Position numbers and translations under genes: made by a program. 64,000 nt of DNA from Bdellovibrionales bacterium (GTDB lineage Bacteria; Bdellovibrionota; Bdellovibrionia; Bdellovibrionales; UBA1609). The notes under the pieces are model-generated. The model searched no databases, was not told the origin of the DNA, and worked only from the letters and a program-made list of their open reading frames with translations. The stretch is from the NCBI GenBank assembly GCA_016716765.1, contig JADJVA010000001.1:1-64000 (forward strand), written 5' to 3'. Position 1 is the first letter of the stretch. Each line of letters starts with the position of its first letter. Shown in pieces: positions 55,021 through 63,706 of the stretch.

Positions 55021-56687
55021 CTATGTTTTCTTGACCACGACTGACATTCGATCAATTTGATCACTGTACCTTTGGTGGAGAGTTTGCATCTCCCTCTGAT
55101 GCTTGTCATTTAGCTCAGCCAGTTTCTCTTCATATTGGATTTTCTGAGTGGCCAACTGACTTTCATGAATGCGCTTCACGTCCCCTAATTGCCGCTTTTG
55201 AATAACTTCCGTTCCTTCGCGCTCAATCACTCTCTTGTCGCTGAGTCCAGCCAAGCGCTTTTCGTACTGCGCCACGACTTCATTGATCTTCCGATCGTGG
55301 CGAATTTCCGCTTCTCTCACCTGTGCTCGAAGTCGTTCGATGGATTCTCTCTTATCCCCCTCAAATTTTTCCCGAACCTCAGCTTTCTCTTCATCTAGAT
55401 TTATTTTCTGATCCTGAATTTTGCTTTTGTAAAAATCATTCATTCTTTCCAAAACCAAATTGGCATCTTCTCTCACTTTCTCGACCCTGAGATCCGCCTG
55501 CTCTTTTGTTTGCTTTTGACGAGCATCAAAGTCAGTTTTGAGCTGATCATAAGAACCCTTGGTTTTTGCATTGTTGGACGCCATCTCCCCTCGATAAAAC
55601 CTTTGAGAAGCAATCAGTTGGTCGTCAAAGTCTTTACGCACAGCCTTGATGTCTTTGGCATTCTGTTCTTTGTAGGATTCACCGACGTCTCTGGCTTGAT
55701 TCCGAAAACTTTCGACATTTTCCTGAGAGGCAGATCGGAAGCTCTCAATTTCCTGACTGGCGCGTCGCTTGACCTCACGTTCCTTGCGAACATTCGCATC
55801 TTTGAGATCTCCCACCTGTTGCTCCAAACGACGAATTTGGCTATTGACCCGACCGCTCACATCGGCCTGTAAGTTCTCTCTGGTTTTTTCCAAGGCCTCG
55901 CGCTCTTTAGCAGCCACTTTGTCAATTCGCTCGGTCTGACGCCGGAGGGATTCTTGAGTTCCCTCCCTTTCGGCCATGAGCGCTTCACCAAAGCCCTCTC
56001 GCTCTCGACGGACAGTATCTATGAGGTTGTCAGACATTCTCTGTTTGTCCTGAATATGCTGAACTTCTTGGGACTTCAACCGTGTGGCCGACGTCGTCTG
56101 AAGAGCATTGAGACTCTTTTGTAGCTCGAGAATTTCTTTTCGGCGAGACTCTTCAATGGCATCTAATTCAGTCCTTTGCCGAGCAAGTAGTTTCTCACGA
56201 TTATTCTGAATCGCGCTTTGCTGGGCCTCACGCATATTCTCTAGTTCCTTTTCGTGTTGCTGGTCTTTTGACAACACAACAGTACGGTAGTGATCGTTCA
56301 AGGCACTTGTTTGATCCGCTCCTGTTGACTTCAGGTTAGCCTGATCCCGCGCGACAGATTCCTTCAGGGCTTGATACTTCTCATTTGCTGTTTGGGTCTG
56401 AGCCTGCGTTTGTTTGCGATAAAGATCGCGTAGATCCTCAGCCTCCTTCTGATGACGCATTTCTCGTACCGAAATGGATTGACGAGACATGTCTTTTACA
56501 TCTTGAATTTGCTTTCCATAGGTTTCTTGGAGCCGATCCATCTCCGCTTGATGGGATTCATTCAAACGACGAATTTCTTTATTGTGCTTTTGATTATTTG
56601 ACTCTCTCGCTCTGCGTGGTCCTCACGATTTCGTCGAACCGTATCGTCCTGGCGATTGCCCCCACCTGCCCCACTGACTGATGACAT
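55021..56687 (-). pseudogene. Long coiled-coil protein, one homopolymer frameshift
   Basis: ATG 56687 follows GGGAGGAG and starts MSSVSGAGGGNRQDDTVRRN. A run of three T on the plus strand (56597-56599) breaks the frame. One added base joins it to NKEIRRLNESHQAEMDRLQE and about 510 residues of almost unbroken heptad-type coiled coil (EMRHQKEAEDLRDLYRKQTQ, RRLEQQVGDLKDANVRKERE, VEKVREDANLVLERMNDFYK). There is no signal peptide or membrane segment, so it is probably a cytoplasmic filament or scaffold. It heads no clear operon, but the FecR and TPR genes lie just upstream on the same strand. Family not recognised. Confidence 0.75.
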
Positions 56688-56818
56688 GCATTCTCCTCCC
56701 GACAGTGCCAAATGAAATTCGGCGTCTGCCCGCTGTCCCCATAATTTTATCCCAATTATTCGATTTATTTGAAAAAACCACTTGCAGATTTTCGATTCCA
56801 AGCCTTGGTCTTAAATCT

Positions 56819-57652
56819 TTAGTCGAGAAAGTTTTTGCGACGAAACAACTCTCGAAGCATTCGCTTCTCTTTTTCGGCTTGAGCCCTTTTGACCGCTGCC
56901 AAACGACGCTCCTCTTCAACAAAAGCCAGGCGGCGCTCGACCAAAGCCTGATGAAATGGCCCGATGCTTTTGACCGCCTCCATCCAAGCAGAGTGAAATT
57001 CCCGAACTTTTTCGAAATATTCCGAAGGTTCGCCACTAAAAACGAGAGGCCACATTTCCAAAACGGCTTTCTTGTTTACAGTCTGAGGGATTTCAGACGC
57101 CGACGAACCGACACTTTGTGCCTCCCCTAACCAGTTGCGATATCCTTGTGGAAGAGAAAGAGCCTCTTTTGCACCACGTGGATAAATCAAAACTTCTCCG
57201 ATCAAAGCATTCACTTCGAATTCACCATTGCTTTGAACTCTACGAACCATCACCACTCCTTCGCTCAAGGCGAGGTCGCCAAATACGGTTCTCAACCAAG
57301 CAGATCCACTCTCAGAATACATAATGAGACTGCCTTCAAGCAACCTCACTTCTCCTGGAGATTCCAGAATGGCCATTGTGCTCTTGGAGAATTCAACACG
57401 ACCATCCTCCCATTTCCATGCCCAGGCCCTTTCGGAATCCGTTTTGATGGCACAGGGATATTCCTTCTTTTGTACGCAATCGAAGGGTTCTGTTACGGGT
57501 CCTTTTTCAATTTGATAGTGGCGAGCCTCGTTGTCCCGTCCGACGAAATGCACATCTTTTCCCTTTGAATCAATGGTTTTGCTGGAAGCTTTCATGCGGA
57601 TCTCAACAAAAAAAGAGAAAATAAAGATAAGGGTCAAAATAATTTTCTTCAT
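56819..57652 (-). CDS. Exported FecR-domain protein
   Basis: A signal peptide (MKKIILTLIFIFSFFVEIRM) is followed by a FecR-type fold: RAWAWKWEDGRVEFSKSTMA, VRLLEGSLIMYSESGSAWLR, GDLALSEGVVMVRRVQSNGE and VNALIGEVLIYPRGAKEALS. The C-terminal 100 residues are helical and very basic (VEERRLAFVEEERRLAAVKR). Stand-alone FecR proteins outside sigma/anti-sigma systems are usual in envelope assemblies. ATG 57652 overlaps the TPR gene stop. The gene is followed by the coiled-coil gene. Confidence 0.72.
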   Translation of the reverse strand: MKKIILTLIFIFSFFVEIRMKASSKTIDSKGKDVHFVGRDNEARHYQIEKGPVTEPFDCVQKKEYPCAIKTDSERAWAWKWEDGRVEFSKSTMAILESPGEVRLLEGSLIMYSESGSAWLRTVFGDLALSEGVVMVRRVQSNGEFEVNALIGEVLIYPRGAKEALSLPQGYRNWLGEAQSVGSSASEIPQTVNKKAVLEMWPLVFSGEPSEYFEKVREFHSAWMEAVKSIGPFHQALVERRLAFVEEERRLAAVKRAQAEKEKRMLRELFRRKNFLD

Positions 57653-58334
57653 AGATCCACAGAGCGAAGAGAACGAGCCGCTTGAGCTGCGACCTCGGGT
57701 TGAGGGAAACTTCGTAAAACTGTTTTATAAATTTCAAGGGCTTCTTCTGGACGATGTTGAATTTCAAAAATCTTTCCCATTCGAAGCAAAGCAAATCCCG
57801 TTAATTCATTTCCTGGAAAGAGATCCACCATTCTCTCTGCCGTCTTCACGCACTCCTCCAAAACTCCGATCTGAAACTGTCCCTCGGCAAGAAGAAAAAA
57901 GCTTCTGCAATATGCACTGAATACGAAAATTCATGAATTATTTTAAGAAAAAGCTCATTCGCCTTTTCGAACTCTCCCTCTCGAAACTTGCTTTTTGCTC
58001 TTTCAAACAGAACCGCCGAAACATGCTCTGTGATCCCATCGCCTTTTTTCCCAGCGGTTACTGAGGCCAATTGACGCAAAGGGTATCCCTTCTCTCCCTT
58101 TCCTTCTTTTTTCAGAAACTCTGGGATAACAGATGCGACTTGTTGGCGAAAGACCGCCATATCCTCCTGTGCCACCCGAGTGCGGAGGCGTTCTCTTTCG
58201 ACAGCTTCACGCAAAATATGGATTTTTTCCTGGAAGAGGTCAGCGTCATTAAAGTGATGGCGAAAGGCCCCGTAGGCCCATACCAACGCAGAAAATAAGA
58301 GAGAGATATATATGAGGAATGGCTGGTTACCCAT
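57649..58334 (-). pseudogene. Membrane-anchored TPR protein, one homopolymer frameshift
   Basis: ATG 58334 opens one membrane segment (FLIYISLLFSALVWAYGAF), then a coiled helix (QEKIHILREAVERERLRTRV) and TPR-like units (AVLFERAKSKFREGEFEKAN, AERMVDLFPGNELTGFALLR, PEEALEIYKTVLRSFPQPEV). A run of six A on the plus strand (57895-57900) breaks the frame at AEAFF. One extra base gives LLAEGQFQIGVLEECVKTAE and the C terminus at 57649. TPR units hold protein partners. It overlaps the FecR gene and could form an envelope complex with it. A repeated upstream element lies at 58351-58420. Confidence 0.75.
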
Positions 58335-58350
58335 CAACCTGCTTATCGGA

Positions 58351-58420
58351 CAACTATCCGACAATTATGACAATTTTTCATGAATGAACCTTCAAAGCCA
58401 TCCGTCCGACCGTCTCAATC
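58351..58420 (-). repeat. Upstream repeat, copy 1
   Basis: About 70 bp beginning CAACTATCCGACAATT on the plus strand and ending CTCAATC. It shares the blocks CTATCCGACAATT-TGACAA, CCTTCAAAGCC, CGTCC and CTCAATC, in the same order and spacing, with 61822-61890. It lies 16 bp upstream of the TPR gene start. Shared regulatory sequence or an old duplication of the upstream region are the likely explanations. Confidence 0.7.
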
Positions 58421-58554
58421 TAAAACTGAAAATCTCGAGAGCACCGAGCTTGTATAAAGTGAAAACAGCGAGAGCCTCACTTCGAATTGTCGTAACTTCA
58501 TCCTCTTAGTATCAAGATTGACACGTTTAGCGCGATGCGATAACTCCACGAGAC

Positions 58555-60756
58555 ATGAAAGCAATTGTCCATGAAATCACCCTTATTTGTTTATTTGTAA
58601 TTTGCTTATTTATAGTCTGGATGTACCCAACAACTGCCGAGGCGATTGCGAGTTATCCCGCTTCAGCAGTTGAACCCACTGAAACAGAACCCAAGCCTTG
58701 TCTAAAGGTCCTTGCTGGGCCAAAAGACCAAGCCCTTGCCCTAACTGCACCTGCCCATCCTGGCCAAGCGACCGCATTGCCTTTGGAAATCCAGGCACCA
58801 CCGCCCCCATCATCCGCCAAGTCATCGGGTCACTTTGATTCACTGCCATCGCTCAATCGCTTTATCGACGAAAACGGCATAGCATTTTGGGTCGCGGAAG
58901 CGAAGGCGAAGGTTCAAGATGCCGCAAGTCCCAACCCAAAGTATCGGTTTGCCCTTCTCATCCATGATTATCAGACGTCAGTCCATCATATACTCTCTAA
59001 TAATAATTTAGCTGAAGACGAAATTTTTAAAATTCTGTACTACAATATCTCTTCTGTTTCCAGCGGAGTGATTCCAGTTGAGTGGGCCCGTGAAGAATTG
59101 GCAATAAATCACTTTTTGACTGAGCAACTTGAACTTTTAAGAGATTTGCTCAGCAATGTTGTTATCAATCATTTCGAACATTACGAAAAATCCGTCCATT
59201 TCGAAAACGTTAGTTATCGAGACAATCCGCGAGCGACAGCCCTACTGGTAGATTTTATTGAGACCTTCCTAGAAGTCATTTCCCCCTTACTTCAACCTCG
59301 CTTCGGGATTCGAATTGTGTTCCAGACTTGTCATTTACTTTACGATCTCATGCTGGAGCAGAAATATTTCCAGGTGGTGAAAGAAAAGGTCGAACCTTCC
59401 CTCCATAGCCTGCTCCAAGACACTCTATTACGAACAGGAACCCACCCCTATGTTCTGCTTTATTTCTGGGAAAAAGAACCCCGCTTGCTCATGGATCAGG
59501 ACTTTCCTGCTGATGACTTCTTTTTTCGCAGATCAAGCGTCTTCGAAAATCCTGAGCAGTCAACGGGCAGATTAAAAAGTCTTATTGCTGGCACCCGGTC
59601 TTTTAAACCCGGTTTATTTGAATGGCGGAAATATGATAGACTTGTTGATCCAAACTTTGTTCTCAGATTTGGATCAGGGGCAAAATACGCAGAAATTCAG
59701 CCACATACTGATGGAGGGCGAATAACGAGTTTGCTTGGACATATAAAATTGAATATGGAAGTTAATTATACATGGGGATTTGGCAAGGCCTTAGATGTCC
59801 CGAAAGAGTATTTTGACTATCAACTCAAGAGCACCGGACTCTGGTCAGAAACTCTCTCTGGCCGCGCCTCAGCTCTGAGCCTTTTTTTGTTAAGAGCGGC
59901 ACATTACGGGCGATTATTGAAATTTAGTTTTCGAATTTCTGAGGACAGTTCTGCTGAACACCAAAAGTTTATCCAATATGTGACTTCAAGGAACAGTCCT
60001 CTTGATCGCAGGAACGGCAAAAAGCCGTCAATCGCCCGCAGACTTATGGTTGGTTTCTCAGAATACTTCTCTCGTGCTTCCGCCCGTCTAATATTGGGAC
60101 CCAATGAAAAACAAAGACCTGAGTCTCTTCAGCTTAGACAAGATCGTGGTGATTTGGAGGCCGCGAGCACTCTTTATAAAACACCCCCAATGCCCGATCT
60201 TGGGGCCGCGTTAAAGCAGAATATTTTCACTGCTGATGTTATTCCATCGCAAACCGAAGTTCGAAAACTAGGAGATATTTCCAAACAATTGAAGCAAGAA
60301 ATTGAAAGTATCTACGAGTGGGTGATGAATGTAGATTTCGGTGTAGGCAACGTCATTAATTACAACAGAGGTTGGCCTGAAATTGCTTCCATGATCAATC
60401 CAAATCACCTCGATGAAATGATCAGAAGATTGACCGATGATTTAACCCTACTGGAAGGCATTCAAGACCGTATGGCCTTTTTCAATTCAGATTCACAAGA
60501 GCCAAAAGCATTGGCAGTTGAAAAGATCAACGAAATTTTTGCTCAGTCAAATATTAATCTCATTCAATTTACGAAATCATTGATTGAGGACCTCGAAGTC
60601 ATTCAGCATGTGATAAGCATGCACCACCCAAGCAAACTGGTCCCAGCCAACGCAGACAATCTGACAGTATCCACGGAGATGGGTAGGGTATCTCAGAACT
60701 TGCGCGGACTCCCTGCTCTTCTTCAACGGTCTTCGACTTCTCCTTCCAACCGTTGA
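58555..60756 (+). CDS. Large exported protein of unknown function
   Basis: 733 residues. An N-terminal hydrophobic segment (ITLICLFVICLFIVWMYPTT) is followed by a Pro/Ala-rich linker (PAHPGQATALPLEIQAPPPP) to about residue 85. The rest is a mostly helical body with no family I recognise (NRFIDENGIAFWVAEAKAKV, VDFIETFLEVISPLLQPRFG, IRRLTDDLTLLEGIQDRMAF). A single membrane anchor with a large periplasmic domain is likely. It is divergent from the TPR-FecR group and convergent with another helical exported gene. ATG 58555 has no strong ribosome site. Confidence 0.68.
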   Translation: MKAIVHEITLICLFVICLFIVWMYPTTAEAIASYPASAVEPTETEPKPCLKVLAGPKDQALALTAPAHPGQATALPLEIQAPPPPSSAKSSGHFDSLPSLNRFIDENGIAFWVAEAKAKVQDAASPNPKYRFALLIHDYQTSVHHILSNNNLAEDEIFKILYYNISSVSSGVIPVEWAREELAINHFLTEQLELLRDLLSNVVINHFEHYEKSVHFENVSYRDNPRATALLVDFIETFLEVISPLLQPRFGIRIVFQTCHLLYDLMLEQKYFQVVKEKVEPSLHSLLQDTLLRTGTHPYVLLYFWEKEPRLLMDQDFPADDFFFRRSSVFENPEQSTGRLKSLIAGTRSFKPGLFEWRKYDRLVDPNFVLRFGSGAKYAEIQPHTDGGRITSLLGHIKLNMEVNYTWGFGKALDVPKEYFDYQLKSTGLWSETLSGRASALSLFLLRAAHYGRLLKFSFRISEDSSAEHQKFIQYVTSRNSPLDRRNGKKPSIARRLMVGFSEYFSRASARLILGPNEKQRPESLQLRQDRGDLEAASTLYKTPPMPDLGAALKQNIFTADVIPSQTEVRKLGDISKQLKQEIESIYEWVMNVDFGVGNVINYNRGWPEIASMINPNHLDEMIRRLTDDLTLLEGIQDRMAFFNSDSQEPKALAVEKINEIFAQSNINLIQFTKSLIEDLEVIQHVISMHHPSKLVPANADNLTVSTEMGRVSQNLRGLPALLQRSSTSPSNR

Positions 60757-60808
60757 CCGATAATTGGGGTTCAAATCTACTGTTCTCTTCTATATTTGCT
60801 TTTATGAG

Positions 60809-61726
60809 CTACTGCGCGGACGCGACCAAAAGGGCTCCACATTTTATTTCAGGTCGGTAGTTAGATAGATCCTGTTCGAGGCCGCTAACACCCCATTTAT
60901 TAGTTTGGTCGGCGATTTTTCCTTTGATAGTGTTTCGAAGTATAGCTTGTGACCGTTCGGCATCGTCAGGATGCGCGACTCCCATCGTATAAATATGACG
61001 GCTCCAAGCATCTAGAATAGATCGAGCCTCTGCTTCTTGTTTCTGCTTTTTGTATCCGACATAAAGCGACGCCTCCACCTCTATTTCGAGAGGATTGTAT
61101 CTACTGAGCCCCTTAAACTTTTCGTACTTCTCAGGCTCAATCTCTCTCCAGAGAAGAGTTTTCGACTTCCAACATTCACGAGCAACTTGCCAAGAGATCA
61201 AGGCTTCGGGGAACCTTCCAGTTTCAGCTTGGGCTGTTCCCAAAGTGTAGAAAAGGGACGCAAGCCGATGGGTTCTTTCTTCGCGCCATTCAGGTTTTTC
61301 AAGGAGCACTTCGTTGATAAAGGAAATGGCCTCCTCCGCCTTCTGATTGGACAATAGGACTTCGGCCAATCGAGTGACCGCGCCTTTCTGGCCAAAGGAC
61401 ATGATGCCTTCTTCGTGAGTAAGATCTGGAAGCGTTTTTACCATTTCCAAAATGAGAACACGGGCTTCTTCTGTGCGAGATAGGCGAATCAAATGTATTG
61501 CTGCAAAATGACCAAAAATCACTTTGTGTGGAACAGCTGAGGGTTCGGTATTTAGATAGCTCGCCTGCGCTATCTCAAGTGCTTCAGAAAACTTGCGCGC
61601 AAAGCCAAGCTTCAGAATCTGTTGAAAAGGCCTTTCGGACATGAGTCCAGCACCCTGCGCCGAATTGATAAAGAGAGTGAAAAGCGCAAATGCAGCAATT
61701 GATAATTGCTTTGGTAAACACACCAC
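60809..61726 (-). CDS. Exported TPR-like protein
   Basis: GTG 61726 opens a signal peptide (LSIAAFALFTLFINSAQGA). The mature 280 residues form helical pairs of TPR type: PFQQILKLGFARKFSEALEI, VTRLAEVLLSNQKAEEAISF, RLASLFYTLGTAQAETGRFP then EALISWQVARECW. The last 40 residues (KGKIADQTNKWGVSGLEQDL) are not TPR-like. It probably serves as a periplasmic scaffold. A repeat shared with the other TPR gene (58351-58420) lies about 95-165 bp upstream. Confidence 0.7.
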   Translation of the reverse strand: MVCLPKQLSIAAFALFTLFINSAQGAGLMSERPFQQILKLGFARKFSEALEIAQASYLNTEPSAVPHKVIFGHFAAIHLIRLSRTEEARVLILEMVKTLPDLTHEEGIMSFGQKGAVTRLAEVLLSNQKAEEAISFINEVLLEKPEWREERTHRLASLFYTLGTAQAETGRFPEALISWQVARECWKSKTLLWREIEPEKYEKFKGLSRYNPLEIEVEASLYVGYKKQKQEAEARSILDAWSRHIYTMGVAHPDDAERSQAILRNTIKGKIADQTNKWGVSGLEQDLSNYRPEIKCGALLVASAQ

Positions 61727-61821
61727 CTCGTGCCCCCTCGGCGATTAGAAAGGAATGACAAATCGCTGTGTGTTTAAAGAGAACTAAAATAACTGTCAAG
61801 GAGAGCCTGGCAAAGGTCCAA

Positions 61822-61890
61822 CAACTATCCGACAATTTTGACAAAATTTGGCGAGCGAGCCCTTCAAAGCCCCGTCCAAGCTTCTCAATC
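61822..61890 (-). repeat. Upstream repeat, copy 2
   Basis: About 69 bp beginning CAACTATCCGACAATTTTGA on the plus strand, matching 58351-58420 in the same orientation and spacing. Similarity fades at CTCAATC, near the probable right end of the IS200/IS605 element. It lies upstream of the exported TPR-like gene. Confidence 0.7.
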
Positions 61891-61918
61891 CAGGACTTGA
61901 GATTATGTGAACCTCTCA

Positions 61919-61946
61919 CCACTTTTCCCTTGTCGGGAATAAGTGG
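61919..61946 (-). ncRNA. Candidate omega-RNA/right-end hairpin region of tnpB
   Basis: CCACTT-TTCCC, loop TTGTC, GGGAA-(T)AAGTGG lies about 20 bp past the tnpB stop. In IS200/IS605 elements the RNA guide of TnpB overlaps the tnpB 3' end and the right end, so this hairpin could be part of that guide scaffold. The guide would read into the sequence beyond the element end. This is inference by position only. Confidence 0.35.
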
Positions 61947-61967
61947 GAGCATCAAGCGGATGGCGTC

Positions 61968-63206
61968 TCACGATGCCACCTCAAATCTTGATGATTCCTG
62001 CTTCGCCGAGGCCATGGTTGTTGGGCGCCCTTTCGGCCGTACAACAGAGCCTTTCCTCTCCACAGGCTGATGAACGGGGTAGGACCCACCCTCGTTTTGA
62101 ATATTTATTGCAGCATTGATGTCCCTATCGTGATGAGCATGACATGACTCACATGTCCATTCCCGATCGGAAAGTGTGAGTTCGCTGTTCACGAACCCGC
62201 ACTGATGGCACATCTTAGAACTTGGAAACCAAGTCGATATAAAATGCAAATGTTTGTCGTATTGGACAGCATACACCTTCATTATCTCAACAAGTCTTCC
62301 CCATGACTGAAACGCAATTGACTTTGCCAGTCTTCGGTTTTTCATCATGCCCTTCACATTGAGTGTCTCCATCGCTACCACTTGGTTCTTGCGGTAGATA
62401 TTGAGAGCCAATTTGTGAAGATAGTCCTCCCTTTGGAACCTTATTCTTTCGTGCAACTTTGCAAGTCGAAATCTTGTTTTTTCGTAGTTATTGGATCGAT
62501 CTTCGCGCTTTTCTGATTTCTGCATATCTCGTTGGCGCTGCATCTTCTTTTGAAGCCTGCGCTTTCTGCTCTCGAGCGTTTCCAATGTCTTTGGAACCTG
62601 GATCTTCTCGCCATCACTCAGAACAATCTGCTTGATGTTCAGATCCACACCAACGATCCCATCATGGGTTGAAAGAATTTTCTCCTTCGTATTGAATTTT
62701 GTGACGATGCTGACGAAGTATCGTCCACTTGCAGTTTTAGAGATGGTGGCGGCACCGAACTTTGCACCGTCTGGAAATTCTCTATGCATTTTCATCGGTA
62801 TCCAAGTCTTGTATTTTGGAATAAATACGCAAGTTTGTCCCGACACTGATTTGATTTTTGGTTGTGGGAGTGAAAAACTTTGCGCAGCCAACTTCTTTTT
62901 GAGTCTTGGCTTTTTACCGCGTCCTGCAAACAGATTCTGATAGGCGACATCGAGATCGTGAGTTGCAACTTGCAAGGATTGACTTGGCACGTCACTCAGC
63001 CAGTCAATGGCTTCTTTCCAGATGAGGAGATGTTCTTGCATCTCTGTGCGAGAGAGTTTCTGTATCCCATCCGCGTACAGCTCCTCGTTTATCTTTAGAA
63101 ATTGGTTGTACACAAAGCGAACCGAGCCAAATATCTTCCCTAGATGCCGTTTCTGCACCGGTGAGGGAAAAATTTCGAATTTGTAGCGTCTTGTGAGTGG
63201 ATTCAT
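61968..63206 (-). CDS. tnpB: TnpB RNA-guided nuclease (IS200/IS605 OrfB)
   Basis: 412 residues, full length. The N-terminal domain has RRYKFEIFPSPVQKRHLGKI and VYNQFLKINEELYADG. RuvC-I is HDGIVGVDLNIKQIVLSDGE (Asp), RuvC-II is NQVVAMETLNVKGMMKNRRL (Glu), and RuvC-III is HHDRDINAAINIQNEGG (Asp). Between them is a zinc ribbon, SSKMCHQCGFVN and WTCESCHAHHD. TnpB is the transposon-encoded ancestor of Cas12 and cuts DNA at a guide-matched site next to a short motif. All catalytic residues are present. ATG 63206; the ribosome site is weak. Confidence 0.95.
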   Translation of the reverse strand: MNPLTRRYKFEIFPSPVQKRHLGKIFGSVRFVYNQFLKINEELYADGIQKLSRTEMQEHLLIWKEAIDWLSDVPSQSLQVATHDLDVAYQNLFAGRGKKPRLKKKLAAQSFSLPQPKIKSVSGQTCVFIPKYKTWIPMKMHREFPDGAKFGAATISKTASGRYFVSIVTKFNTKEKILSTHDGIVGVDLNIKQIVLSDGEKIQVPKTLETLESRKRRLQKKMQRQRDMQKSEKREDRSNNYEKTRFRLAKLHERIRFQREDYLHKLALNIYRKNQVVAMETLNVKGMMKNRRLAKSIAFQSWGRLVEIMKVYAVQYDKHLHFISTWFPSSKMCHQCGFVNSELTLSDREWTCESCHAHHDRDINAAINIQNEGGSYPVHQPVERKGSVVRPKGRPTTMASAKQESSRFEVAS

Positions 63207-63234
63207 TTCCTTGTTTGCTTTATTATTTAGTGTT

Positions 63235-63668
63235 ATGAAAAGTCAAATCAAAGAAAAAACGAAATTACGTGGACATTTTCACGCCGTTTACAGTCTCAAC
63301 TATCACTTAGTGTTAGTAACCAAATATCGAAAAAGATGTCTCAAGCCGGAGCAATTAGAGTTTCTAAAGCAAGAGTTCAGCAGACTTTTTGTGAATGGGA
63401 CTGCAGACTCCTCGAGTTTGGCGGCAAAGGAGACCACGTTCATCTTCTCTTTGAAGCACACCCGGCGATGAATCTTTCAAAGCTCATCAACAACCTAAAA
63501 ACCGTAACGAGCAGACTTATTAGGAAGAAGTTTCCAGCACACCTGAAGAAATATTATTCGAAACCTGTTTTCTGGACTCGAGCCTATTGTCTCATTTCGA
63601 CGGGCGGAGCGACACTTGAGGTCATAAAAAAATATGTAGAAAATCAGGAAAATGAAAAATCATCCTGA
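63235..63668 (+). pseudogene. tnpA: TnpA Y1 HUH transposase (IS200-like), one homopolymer frameshift
   Basis: A single-strand DNA transposase of the HUH class. The first frame reads HFHAVYSLNYHLVLVTKYRK and the second FGGKGDHVHLLFEAHPAMNL (the HUH motif as HVH), SKPVFWTRAYCLISTGGATL and EVIKKYVENQ, whose Tyr is the nucleophile. The frame breaks in five T (63386-63390); one more T gives RLFCEWDCRLLE and a 145-residue protein. As written it is inactive. Whether this is real or an undercalled base decides if the element can move on its own. Confidence 0.85.
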
Positions 63669-63678
63669 TTTCAAGACC

Positions 63679-63696
63679 TCCTCCATCCATGGAGGA
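63679..63696 (+). other. Subterminal palindrome of the IS element
   Basis: TCCTCCATCCATGGAGGA is a perfect 8-bp stem around two bases, just after the tnpA stop. Such hairpins near the ends are recognised by TnpA as single-stranded DNA. The cleavage site would lie a few bases outside it. Confidence 0.65.
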
Positions 63697-63706
63697 ATGT
63701 CGAGTT

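Larger units (their letters stand above)
61915..63697. mobile_element. IS200/IS605-family element, tnpA frameshifted
   Basis: tnpB (minus) and tnpA (plus) are divergent, as in IS605 itself, with starts 28 bp apart. Beyond tnpA is an 8-bp palindrome (63679-63696). Beyond the tnpB stop is CCACTTTTCCC...GGGAATAAGTGG (about 61919-61946), a second subterminal hairpin. These elements end in hairpins rather than terminal inverted repeats. The true end bases cannot be set without an empty site; limits are approximate. The element is inserted next to, and probably in, an AAA ATPase gene. Confidence 0.75.

Noticed and set aside
58610..58849. Minus-strand ORF inside the 733-residue gene
   Set aside because: It is a shadow of the Pro/Ala-rich linker and has no start signal or family.
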